A DNA stretch of 13,834 nucleotides from the NCBI GenBank assembly GCA_031289935.1, contig JAITON010000216.1, positions 1 through 13,834 on the forward strand, written 5' to 3'. A model generated the notes under the pieces. It was not told the origin of the DNA, did not search any database, and worked only from the letters and a program-made list of their open reading frames with translations. A program made the translations under genes and the position numbers. Source of the DNA: Treponema sp. Its GTDB lineage: Bacteria > Spirochaetota > Spirochaetia > Treponematales > Breznakiellaceae. This document shows, in pieces, positions 1 through 5,576 of the stretch (position 1 is its first letter; each line of letters opens with the position of its first letter).

Positions 1-100
1 AAAAACACGCCGGGCCCCCTTACGCCGGACAAAAGGGCCGGAATTTCCGTAATGTGGGGCCTTTTTATACCCATAAAATCAACATAATCCATGGTGGGTG
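1..100 (-). other. Probable out-of-frame continuation of the G-tract gene, partial
   Basis: Read on the minus strand, the bases beyond the G tract are open in the reading frame one step away from that of the upstream open frame. They give VAPTMDYVDFMGIKRPHITE and then about 14 more residues, with no stop before the window edge. The other alternative frame meets TGA within nine codons. The stretch looks like ordinary protein. The simplest reading is that it is the body of the gene starting at 418, disconnected by the present tract length. It could instead be a separate gene starting at the ATG near 90-92, but I see no good ribosome binding site there apart from the G run itself. Confidence 0.5.
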
Positions 101-418
101 CTACCCCCCCCCCCCCCCCCCCATGGGATTTGCGCCTAAGCCCATGGGTTTGCGCCAAAGTTGGAAGAATGTTTTTTCGTGAATGCCGAAGCTATGGCCC
201 CTGAGATATTCCACAATCCTGCCCGTATGCTCGTCATGATCCAGGGCCCCTGCATCATACTTTTTGATGATGATACGCCCCAGGAGGCGCGCGCAGTTTC
301 TGGAGCCCCAATGATGCAGGTTATGGCTTACCACCCATTGAAATATTTTCCCCTGCACCGAGCGGGGTATCAGAGTCCGATAGAGCTTGAATGCCAGATT
401 AATGATAAAGACATACAT
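101..418 (-). CDS. Unrecognised protein, N-terminal part, closed after a G tract (phase-variable candidate)
   Basis: This is the fourth gene-sized open frame downstream of flgK on the same strand. I do not recognise the family. The start ATG (416-418) is well supported, because AAGGAGG (427-433) lies 8 nt upstream. The N-terminus is hydrophobic then basic (MYVFIINLAFKLYRTLIPR), which suggests a membrane-proximal or amphipathic anchor rather than a cleaved signal. A helical, His- and Arg-rich segment follows. After ANPM the frame enters six glycines encoded by the G tract and stops at TAG. With one more G (20) or two fewer (17), the frame would continue to the window edge. The short product is therefore probably the OFF state of a longer gene. 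Surface-glycan glycosyltransferases or methyltransferases are common carriers of such tracts, but nothing here proves that function. A homopolymer sequencing error is the main alternative. Confidence 0.6.
   Translation of the reverse strand: MYVFIINLAFKLYRTLIPRSVQGKIFQWVVSHNLHHWGSRNCARLLGRIIIKKYDAGALDHDEHTGRIVEYLRGHSFGIHEKTFFQLWRKPMGLGANPMGGGGGG
104..122 (-). repeat. Homopolymer tract, 19 C on plus strand (19 G on coding strand)
   Basis: Nineteen consecutive C residues are read on the plus strand. On the minus strand they form a G tract inside an open reading frame, with one G belonging to an ATG codon and 18 encoding six glycines. Poly-G tracts of variable length switch genes on and off in Treponema pallidum and in Campylobacter by slipped-strand mispairing. 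The tract is much longer than any other homopolymer in the window. Confidence 0.95.
120..156. repeat. Near-duplicate 16-17 bp beside the G tract
   Basis: CCCATGGGATTTGCGCC (120-136) is followed four bases later by CCCATGGGTTTGCGCC (141-156), which differs by one missing A. Each copy contains an NcoI-like CCATGG core. On the coding strand this gives the near-repeated residues KPMGLGANPMG. The one-base difference between copies and their position beside the homopolymer suggest a local slippage or duplication event. Confidence 0.85.
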
Positions 419-426
419 TGAACGCG

Positions 427-433
427 CCTCCTT
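427..433 (-). promoter_or_regulatory. Strong Shine-Dalgarno, AAGGAGG
   Basis: On the minus strand AAGGAGG sits 8 nt before ATG 416-418. It fixes the start of the unrecognised gene and argues that the gene is real. The site overlaps the end of the palindromic element at 430-478. Confidence 0.8.
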
Positions 434-478
434 AGGAAAGCACTGATTCGACTTGACGATAATCAGTGCGTCCTTATG
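430..478. repeat. Dispersed palindromic element, copy 1
   Basis: A segment of about 49 bp with a perfect 9-bp inverted repeat, GCACTGATT (440-448) and AATCAGTGC (461-469), around a 12-nt centre containing ACTTGACG. It is clearly related to 6488-6536: both have CCT(T/A)AGGAA, GC(A/G)CTGATT, ACTTGACG and a TGCG(C)TCC tail. It could be a REP-like or MITE-like element, or a remnant of insertion-sequence ends. It supplies part of the leader and ribosome binding site of the gene starting at 418. Confidence 0.65.
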
Positions 479-485
479 TTCCTAC

Positions 486-514
486 ACCCTAGCACTCATG
501 AGCAAAACATACAA
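486..514 (-). promoter_or_regulatory. Possible promoter of the G-tract gene
   Basis: On the minus strand TTGTAT (509-514), a 17-bp spacer and TAGGGT (486-491) form a weak sigma-70-like match about 70 nt before the start codon. A 6-bp inverted repeat (485-490 with 514-519) brackets it. The match is poor at the -10 box. Confidence 0.3.
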
Positions 515-564
515 GGGTGCGAATTGCGCCACGTTAAAACTAACCATAGCGGAGCATTTGAGCC

Positions 565-606
565 GCTCAGACGACCGTCTGGGCAGCTCAGACGACCGTC
601 TGGGCA
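565..606. repeat. Two tandem 21-bp palindromic units
   Basis: GCTCAGACGACCGTCTGGGC plus A occurs twice, at 565-585 and 586-606, with no difference. Each unit holds CAGACG-AC-CGTCTG, extendable to a 9-pair stem that includes one G-T pair. The exact 21-bp period is two helical turns, which suits a pair of operator sites for a dimeric regulator. As RNA the units would form two stable short hairpins. No T run follows on either strand, so they are poor intrinsic terminators. Confidence 0.8.
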
Positions 607-611
607 GCTCT

Positions 612-635
612 GCGCGGAGATAGGGGAGACCGCGC
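612..635 (-). terminator. Hairpin just past csrA, doubtful terminator
   Basis: GCGCGG (612-617) and CCGCGC (630-635) can pair across a 12-nt loop, 4 nt beyond the csrA stop on the minus strand. No U run follows, so with the tandem palindromes it may slow or stop transcription, or protect the mRNA 3' end, rather than act as a standard Rho-independent terminator. Confidence 0.3.
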
Positions 636-639
636 TTTC

Positions 640-873
640 CTAGAGGGCCTTGTCCCGCAGGCCCAGGTCAAGTTCAGGGATAAGGGCTGCGGATTCCACG
701 GCGGCCTGGTTCTCGGCCCGGATCGCGTCGAAGACTTCCTGGCGGAAGACTTTTACCGTCCGGGGGGCGTTGACCCCTAGCCGCACCTGATCGCCCCGGA
801 TTTCGAGGATCGATACCGAGATGTCCTCGCCAATCATAATTTTTTCGTTGATCTTTCGGGATAGTATGAGCAT
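640..873 (-). CDS. csrA: Carbon storage regulator CsrA
   Basis: CsrA is a small dimeric RNA-binding protein that binds GGA-containing hairpins, often over ribosome binding sites. Where FliW is present it typically represses flagellin translation. The 77-residue product has the family hallmarks: MLILSRKINEKIMIGEDI at the N-terminus, containing the RNA-contacting first strand, and VRLGVNAPRTVKVFRQEVF with the second conserved Arg patch. Length is slightly above the usual 60-75, with the extra residues in an unconserved C-terminal tail (after about residue 55). The ATG (871-873) shares bases with the fliW stop (873-875) as ATGA, so the two are translationally coupled. This is the last recognised gene of the flagellar operon. 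Confidence 0.97.
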   Translation of the reverse strand: MLILSRKINEKIMIGEDISVSILEIRGDQVRLGVNAPRTVKVFRQEVFDAIRAENQAAVESAALIPELDLGLRDKAL

Positions 874-1310
874 CAGTTCTTCCTCGCAAGCTCGTCTATA
901 ATGCTATGCCGGGTCTGCCAGCGGGGGTCCGTGAGCACGGCCTGCCTGCCGGTCCGGTTCTCCCGGTTGATGATGAGCGGCCCCTGGAGGTTGGCCGTCA
1001 TGGGGCCCCCGCCGGCGGGCAGGGTAACGATGGCAAAGATCAGGGCCTTTTCCGGGGACTTAAGACCGATCTCCTGGAGCTCATCATCGCTCATATCCAG
1101 CTCGTAATCGGGCCGGAACAGGAAGGGGTTCACCAGGATAAAGGCCGTCTGTTCCGAATCCAGAGACTGGAGCCAGTAAAAAGGCTGCCGCTCGGCATCC
1201 AAAAGAACATAGTCCCGCAGGGTCTCAAACCCGTAGAGGCCCGAAGGGAAGCTGATGGCCTGGCGCTCGTCCACGTCGATGAGCCCGTAGGCTTTTGTCG
1301 ATACTTTCAC
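873..1310 (-). CDS. fliW: Flagellar assembly factor FliW
   Basis: FliW is a cytoplasmic protein that binds flagellin and, when free, binds CsrA allosterically. It thereby couples filament assembly to flagellin translation. The 145-residue product fits the family length and shows typical blocks: FPSGLYGFETLRDYVLL near residue 20, a PFYWLQSLD segment near 45, and the NLQGPLIINRENRTGRQAVL block around 105-125. It starts with GTG (1308-1310), preceded by AAAGGAG with an 8-nt gap. The flgL stop TAA overlaps that Shine-Dalgarno, leaving 13 nt between the genes. Placement directly before csrA is a well-known partnership. Confidence 0.96.
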   Translation of the reverse strand: MKVSTKAYGLIDVDERQAISFPSGLYGFETLRDYVLLDAERQPFYWLQSLDSEQTAFILVNPFLFRPDYELDMSDDELQEIGLKSPEKALIFAIVTLPAGGGPMTANLQGPLIINRENRTGRQAVLTDPRWQTRHSIIDELARKN

Positions 1311-1323
1311 GTTCTATGCTCCT

Positions 1324-2583
1324 TTAGCGTAAGAAATCAAGCAGGGACTGGGGCAGCAGCTTGGAAGCTACCTGCAACGCCGCCTGGTGGGCGGTCTTCA
1401 TCAGAGCCAGGTCCGTGGCGGCGGAGACCAGGTCCAGGCCCGATTCCCGGGACAGGGCGGCGGCTACATGGGGGATCTCCTGGTTGAGCCGCGCCCAGGT
1501 CATTTCCGCGCGCTCCTGGCGGCTGCCGTTCAGGGCCAGGCGGGCCTGGATATTGGTCAGGGCGGAATCCATGCCGCCGATTCCCTGGCTACCCACGAGA
1601 CCGGTGTCCCCCCGGAAGAGGGCGTCCCGGAGTTCAATCACCTTATCGAAGAGGGACCCCCCCGAGACCGTGGCATCGGGGTTCCAGTCGGAGATGCCGG
1701 CATTATTGTTCCTGATGATCCCCAGGTCCTGGAGCACGGCGCCGTCGCCCGCGTCCTCGGCCCGGATCAGATGGGGGTTTGTACCCTCCAGTACCAGGCC
1801 CTGTGTATCGGGGTCCACGTAGGCCCGTACCGGCGCGGTGGAATCGTTGATCTTGTCCACGACGGCATAGATTGAGTCTCCGGGGGCGATATGTATCTCC
1901 TGGCCGTCCAGGTAAAAACTCTGTTCGGTCCGGGCCAGGTAGCCCGCCCCGTTGAGGGGGGAGAAAATCTGCATTTTTTCGGACCAGAAGGCGTCCCCCC
2001 CGCCCAGGTCCAGGTCCGCGTAATTGCCCTCGGATATTTCCGTGCGCCGGCCGGGCCCCGCGCCCTGGTACTCCACCTGTACCACCATGGGGTTCTGGTC
2101 CGGCGAGGCATCGGCCCCCTGGACGGCCCCTGCCACGATGCGGAAGGGTTCGGTGTCGACCTTATCCCCGGAGAATAGCTGCTTGCCGTCGGCCCCCAGG
2201 GCGTTGGCCAGGGAAACCAGTTCCTTGAGCAGCTCGTTGACCTCGGTGGCCATGTAGCCCAGATCCTCCCGGGAATAGATGCCGTTGGCCCCCTGGACCG
2301 CTATTTCCCGGACCCGCTGAAGAATGTCGTTGGTCTGCCTCAGATAGGCGTCCACCTCGTTGTAGTGGTCCTTGGCGTAGAGGCTGTTTTTCTCGTAGCG
2401 TTCCAGCCTGCTCAGGTAGGAATCGTAGCGCACCGCGTGGGAGGCCGCCAGGGGATCGTCCCGAAGGTTCAGTATCCGCTTTTGGGAACCGATCCGGTTC
2501 TCCATATTGGCGATGGATTCCTCCTGCCGCCTCAGGTAGTACTGGGAATCCAGGCTCGGCATATTGGTTGCTATCCGTCTCAT
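1324..2583 (-). CDS. flgL: Flagellar hook-filament junction protein FlgL (HAP3)
   Basis: FlgL forms the second junction layer between hook and flagellin filament; in spirochaetes this is in the periplasm. The N-terminal block (MRRIATNMPSLDSQYYLRRQ, then LRDDPLAASHAVRYDSYLSR near residues 40-60) is the flagellin-like helical D0/D1 region. The C-terminal block, with LALNGSRQERAEMTWARLN and ESGLDLVSAATDLALMKTAH, is the matching helix ending in the typical QAALQVASKLLPQSLLDFLR. At 419 residues it is longer than the enterobacterial protein (about 317), with the extra length in the variable middle domain. Its ATG has TAGGAG just upstream, and flgK ends 21 nt before it. Confidence 0.95.
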   Translation of the reverse strand: MRRIATNMPSLDSQYYLRRQEESIANMENRIGSQKRILNLRDDPLAASHAVRYDSYLSRLERYEKNSLYAKDHYNEVDAYLRQTNDILQRVREIAVQGANGIYSREDLGYMATEVNELLKELVSLANALGADGKQLFSGDKVDTEPFRIVAGAVQGADASPDQNPMVVQVEYQGAGPGRRTEISEGNYADLDLGGGDAFWSEKMQIFSPLNGAGYLARTEQSFYLDGQEIHIAPGDSIYAVVDKINDSTAPVRAYVDPDTQGLVLEGTNPHLIRAEDAGDGAVLQDLGIIRNNNAGISDWNPDATVSGGSLFDKVIELRDALFRGDTGLVGSQGIGGMDSALTNIQARLALNGSRQERAEMTWARLNQEIPHVAAALSRESGLDLVSAATDLALMKTAHQAALQVASKLLPQSLLDFLR

Positions 2584-2604
2584 ACTATCTCCTATAAAAT
2601 TCTA

Positions 2605-4494
2605 TCAGACGCCCATCTTGTTGATGAGGGTGTCCAGCATGGAATTGACGGTGGTGATAAACCGGGCCGCCGCCTCGTATCCCTGCTGGTACTTGATCAT
2701 ATTGGCCAGTTCCTCGTCCAGGTTCACCCCGGAAATCGAGGCCCGAAGGTCCGTAAGCTGCTTCATGATGAGGTTTTGGGTTTCCAGGGCGTCCCGGCTC
2801 TGGGCTCCCAGGCTTCCTACCCGGCCCACGGAGGCAGCAAAGTAGTCGTCAAAGGTATTAAAGCCCCCCACCATGACCCGGGTATTTCGCAACGCGGCGA
2901 TGGCCAGGGCGGCTTCCCCGTTGCCGGCATTGGCGGCCCGGCCATTCTCCCCAAAGCCCGCCGCCAGAGCGGCGGGGTTCCGGACCAGTTCGGGGTTCAG
3001 TTCAAGCCAGGCCGCAGGGTGGACCGCCGGGGCGGTTGCCCAGCCTTCGGCCCCCGAGATCAGGGCCGCCACCGCATCGGGAGCGCCCCAGTCGTAGGCC
3101 CCGCCGGGACCGGCTTCGTTCAGGACCCCTGCATAGCCTGCCAGGAAGCGCCCCGAATCCTCGATGTGCCGGATCACGAAGTCGGGATTGCCCCCGGGCA
3201 GGATCGAGCCTTCGGCGATGGTTCCCCTAAAGGAAAGCTGGCCGTCCCGGTTGAGCCGGGCCACTACCTCAGCCCCGGAGCCGTTAATCCGCCGGATCAG
3301 ATCCTCTACGGTATCGGTGTTGTGATAGGGGATGTCGACGTTGCCGTTTGCCCCGGACAGGGTAATCGTCCCGTTAAGGCCGATCTGGGTGTTTTCGTCC
3401 AGTGCGTTGCTGCCGTTGATGCGGAAAATATAGCTTGAATCGAACTGGCCGTCCCCGTCCCGGTCGTAGTTGCCGTTCACATTGGTCACAAAAGGATATT
3501 CGCTAAAAAAGTTGCGCCTCGTAACCCCGTCTTCACCATAGGCGGCGCGGTGGACTTCGTTTACCAGGTCGATAAAATTCATGGCCATGGAGTCCAGGCC
3601 CTGTATCTCTTCCTGGATAGTTTCGTCCCGGAGTTCCACCAAAGCGGCCAGGCTCCCCCCCTGGAAATGGGCCTCGTCCCCCGTATCCTGCCAGACGATC
3701 CGGGAATAGCCCTCGGTCTCGGTTCCCGGCCTCAGGTCAAACTGCCGGCCTATGTTCCCCTGGACCAATACCAGCCCGCCTGTGTGGATCATAAACTCAT
3801 CGGGGTCCCGGTGGTCCACGGTAATATCAATCAGGGATGCAAGCTGATCCACCAGGAGGTCCCGGCGGTCGTATAGGTCGTTGGGCTCGTCCCCCTGGGC
3901 GCGGATCCGTTGAATGTCCCGGTTCAGGGCGGCGATCTCCCGGGAAAGCCCGTTCACCTGGGACACCGTAAGCTGGATATCGTCATCGGCCATATCCTGG
4001 AGCCCTTTGAGGGCCTTATAGCGTTCGTGGATTCCGTCCACCAGACTCTGACCCCGCTCCAGGACCGATGTCCGGGCGGCGCTGTCCGCAGGATACAGGG
4101 AAAGTTCCTGCCAGGCGTCCCAGAAGGCGTCCATGTTGCCCCGGACCGAGCTGGAACCCACTTCCAGATAGGTCTGTTCCATCATGTAGATGTAGGAATC
4201 CCGGGTCTGCCAGTAGCCTTCTCCGGCGGCCTGAGACACAATACGCCGGTCCAAAAGCTGATCCCGTACCCGCTCCACCCGGCTGGCAAGGGTACCCTGG
4301 CCAAGCTGGCCGGCAGTTTCCGCCCGGTTGAGTCCCGGCATATAGAGGGGATCCATGGTGGCCATCTCTACCCGCTGCCGGGAATAGCCTGGGGTGTTGA
4401 GGTTGTCCAGGTTGTGTCCCGTGGTATTCAGGGCCTGCTGATGGGCCAGGATGCCCCGCTTGCCTATTTCAAGCCCCATAAAGGTCGATGTCAT
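2605..4494 (-). CDS. flgK: Flagellar hook-associated protein 1 FlgK
   Basis: FlgK forms the first junction layer on the hook. The 629-residue product begins with the rod/hook-family motif (GILAHQQALNTTGHNLDNLN followed by TPGYSRQRVEM, roughly residues 14-44). It ends with the conserved C-terminal helix ISGVNLDEELANMIKYQQGY, then EAAARFITTVNSMLDTLIN. The variable middle domain contains an aspartate-rich stretch (YDRDGDGQFDSSYIFRINGS) that resembles a calcium-binding loop; whether it binds metal is unknown. ATG 4492-4494 has AGGGGGAA upstream. The FlgN-like gene ends 25 nt before it, which fits a chaperone next to its client. Confidence 0.96.
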   Translation of the reverse strand: MTSTFMGLEIGKRGILAHQQALNTTGHNLDNLNTPGYSRQRVEMATMDPLYMPGLNRAETAGQLGQGTLASRVERVRDQLLDRRIVSQAAGEGYWQTRDSYIYMMEQTYLEVGSSSVRGNMDAFWDAWQELSLYPADSAARTSVLERGQSLVDGIHERYKALKGLQDMADDDIQLTVSQVNGLSREIAALNRDIQRIRAQGDEPNDLYDRRDLLVDQLASLIDITVDHRDPDEFMIHTGGLVLVQGNIGRQFDLRPGTETEGYSRIVWQDTGDEAHFQGGSLAALVELRDETIQEEIQGLDSMAMNFIDLVNEVHRAAYGEDGVTRRNFFSEYPFVTNVNGNYDRDGDGQFDSSYIFRINGSNALDENTQIGLNGTITLSGANGNVDIPYHNTDTVEDLIRRINGSGAEVVARLNRDGQLSFRGTIAEGSILPGGNPDFVIRHIEDSGRFLAGYAGVLNEAGPGGAYDWGAPDAVAALISGAEGWATAPAVHPAAWLELNPELVRNPAALAAGFGENGRAANAGNGEAALAIAALRNTRVMVGGFNTFDDYFAASVGRVGSLGAQSRDALETQNLIMKQLTDLRASISGVNLDEELANMIKYQQGYEAAARFITTVNSMLDTLINKMGV

Positions 4495-4519
4495 ATCGCT
4501 TCCCCCTGCATTTCTTGCA

Positions 4520-5029
4520 CTAAAGTTCCTGGTTCAGAACCATGCTCCGCAATTCCGGCTGGGTGGCTCTTCCCTGCCGGGAATAGAGCTTTCCCTTGGT
4601 CTCCGGGAAGACCGTATTGAGGAAACCCGAGGCCAGGGCCTGGGATTCTCTGATATAGTTCAAAAGGGAATTGTTTTCCAGCCTGATTCTGAGGGTTTCG
4701 AGCTTTAGACGGCGGTAAACTTCAGTAAGATCCCTCCGTTCGGTCTCGGGAAAGTGGGCGGCCAGGGCGTAAAAGTCCCGGTTGTCCGTTTCCCTGCCGA
4801 TTCCTCCGGCAAATTGAGAGAAGACCTGAAGCCGTTCCCGGTCCAGGATCTCGAATTCCGCCCCGATAGTCCCCAGATCCTGCATCAGAGACTCAAAATC
4901 CGTCCATTGGCGGTCCCGCACGGCCTTGCGGACCAGCATCTGGAGGGCGGCGATCCGGGTTACCTGTTCCGTCTCCCGGTTCAGGACCTCCATACAGCTC
5001 TCATAGTTGGGCGCTTTCTGTGTATTCAT
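4520..5029 (-). CDS. FlgN-like flagellar export chaperone (tentative)
   Basis: The 169-residue product is soluble, rich in charged residues and almost wholly helical by composition. It has Glu/Arg-rich heptad-like stretches such as LNRETEQVTRIAALQMLVRK near residue 16 and LTEVYRRLKLETLRIRLENN near 100. FlgN proteins are 140-160-residue helical chaperones that hold FlgK and FlgL before export, and their genes commonly lie directly upstream of flgK, as here. Sequence motifs in this family are weak, so the call rests on position, size and the LENNSLLNYI-type C-terminal helix. The ATG is preceded by AGAGGT at a normal distance and by a sigma-28-like promoter. It appears to be the first gene of the operon. 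Confidence 0.65.
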   Translation of the reverse strand: MNTQKAPNYESCMEVLNRETEQVTRIAALQMLVRKAVRDRQWTDFESLMQDLGTIGAEFEILDRERLQVFSQFAGGIGRETDNRDFYALAAHFPETERRDLTEVYRRLKLETLRIRLENNSLLNYIRESQALASGFLNTVFPETKGKLYSRQGRATQPELRSMVLNQEL

Positions 5030-5046
5030 ACCATACCTCTATCTCT

Positions 5047-5074
5047 TTATCGGAGAATGTGCGGGATCACTTGA
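5047..5074 (-). promoter_or_regulatory. Sigma-28 (FliA)-like promoter of the flagellar operon
   Basis: On the minus strand TCCGATAA (5047-5054) matches the FliA -10 consensus GCCGATAA at seven of eight bases. TCAAGTGA (5067-5074) matches five of eight of TAAAGTTT, with a 12-bp spacer (consensus 11). The start site would fall near 5040, about 11 nt before the first gene. The -35 box shares 5071-5074 with the -35 of the divergent tRNA-His promoter. Confidence 0.5.
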
Positions 5075-5099
5075 CAAAAAAAAGACCCCGGGCTATATT
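5071..5099 (+). promoter_or_regulatory. Sigma-70 promoter of tRNA-His
   Basis: TTGACA (5071-5076), a 17-bp spacer beginning with an A run and TATATT (5094-5099) form a near-consensus housekeeping promoter. The start site would be near 5106, a few bases before the tRNA, so the 5' leader is very short. Confidence 0.85.
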
Positions 5100-5112
5100 C
5101 TGTAAACTGTTT

Positions 5113-5185
5113 GGTGGATGTAGCTCAGCGGTAGAGTCCCAGAATGTGGATCTGGTCGTCGCCGGTTCGAACCCGGTCATCCACC
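5113..5185 (+). tRNA. tRNA-His (anticodon GTG)
   Basis: A full cloverleaf can be drawn. The acceptor stem is GTGGATG (5114-5120) with CATCCAC (5178-5184); the D stem is GCTC/GAGT; the anticodon stem is CCAGA/TCTGG around loop ATGTGGA, with anticodon GTG at 5146-5148. The T arm has the normal loop TTCGAAC. The extra G-1 characteristic of histidine tRNAs is encoded at 5113, opposite discriminator C at 5185. The 3' CCA is not encoded. Confidence 0.95.
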
Positions 5186-5193
5186 CGCGAGAC

Positions 5194-5222
5194 TTGACAA
5201 ATTTTCCGGGTTCTGATAGAAT
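5194..5222 (+). promoter_or_regulatory. Sigma-70 promoter of tRNA-Arg
   Basis: TTGACA (5194-5199), a 17-bp spacer and TAGAAT (5217-5222) lie just after tRNA-His. A dyad, CATCATG-GTAA-CATGATG (5228-5245), covers the expected start site and could be an operator or a 5' leader hairpin. Confidence 0.8.
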
Positions 5223-5252
5223 ATTTGCATCATGGTAACATGATGTGCGATT

Positions 5253-5326
5253 GCGCCCGTAGCTCAGTTGGATAGAGCGACGGACTTCGAATCCGTAGGC
5301 CGCACGTTCGAGTCGTGTCGGGCGCA
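5253..5326 (+). tRNA. tRNA-Arg (anticodon TCG)
   Basis: Acceptor GCGCCCG (5253-5259) pairs with CGGGCGC (5319-5325), with discriminator A at 5326. The anticodon stem ACGGA/TCCGT holds loop CTTCGAA, with anticodon TCG at 5287-5289, reading CGN arginine codons. The T arm GCACG/CGTGT has loop TTCGAGT. CCA is not encoded. Confidence 0.95.
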
Positions 5327-5352
5327 GAGCCCGTCCGCCGGACTGGCTGACT

Positions 5353-5386
5353 AAGTTATTCGGAAACTTCAGGTTCCGAATAACTT
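5353..5386 (+). terminator. Perfect 13-bp inverted repeat after tRNA-Arg
   Basis: AAGTTATTCGGAA (5353-5365) and TTCCGAATAACTT (5374-5386) pair perfectly around an 8-nt loop. Its place 27 nt after tRNA-Arg suggests a terminator or a processing hairpin. The following bases (CATAATAAAA) contain no proper U run, so termination is uncertain. Confidence 0.4.
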
Positions 5387-5405
5387 CATAATAAAAAGTA
5401 AAAAG

Positions 5406-5426
5406 GCAAAATACAGAGTATTTTGC
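5406..5426. repeat. Perfect 9-bp inverted repeat before tRNA-Lys
   Basis: GCAAAATAC (5406-5414) and GTATTTTGC (5418-5426) are separated by AGA. This is the second dyad in the 133-nt gap between tRNA-Arg and tRNA-Lys. I see no convincing promoter for tRNA-Lys in this gap, so the dyad may be part of an unusual control region or an operator. Confidence 0.6.
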
Positions 5427-5459
5427 AAAGTTTATGGGGCCGTAGTTGCCGCATAAAAC

Positions 5460-5532
5460 GGGCCGCTAGCTCAGCTGGTAGAGCAGCAGACTCTTAATCT
5501 GCGGGTCCTGAGTTCGATCCTCGGGCGGCTCA
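5460..5532 (+). tRNA. tRNA-Lys (anticodon CTT)
   Basis: Acceptor GGGCCGC (5460-5466) pairs with GCGGCTC (5525-5531), with one G-T pair, and discriminator A is at 5532. The anticodon stem GCAGA/TCTGC holds loop CTCTTAA, with anticodon CTT at 5493-5495. The T loop is TTCGATC. CCA is not encoded. Confidence 0.95.
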
Positions 5533-5540
5533 ATAGGTCA

Positions 5541-5567
5541 AAAAGAAACCCCGGTTGGGTTTCTTTT
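5541..5567 (+). terminator. Rho-independent terminator after tRNA-Lys
   Basis: AAAAGAAACCC (5541-5551), loop CGGTT and GGGTTTCTTTT (5557-5567) form an 11-bp stem ending in T4. It lies 8 nt after tRNA-Lys and only 9 nt before tRNA-Gly, which leaves no room for a full tRNA-Gly promoter downstream of it. Confidence 0.75.
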
Positions 5568-5576
5568 AGTTATTTT

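Noticed and set aside
161..421. Plus-strand open frame opposite the G-tract gene
   Set aside because: It has no ribosome binding site, while the minus-strand frame has AAGGAGG at proper spacing and better protein character.
565..606. CRISPR array
   Set aside because: Only two units with no spacer between them, each a self-contained palindrome; no cas genes are present.
2365..3438. Long plus-strand open frame (357 codons) across flgL and flgK
   Set aside because: It lies antisense to two well-recognised flagellar genes, has no ribosome binding site or family features, and is rich in Gly/Pro/Arg as expected for a GC-rich shadow frame.
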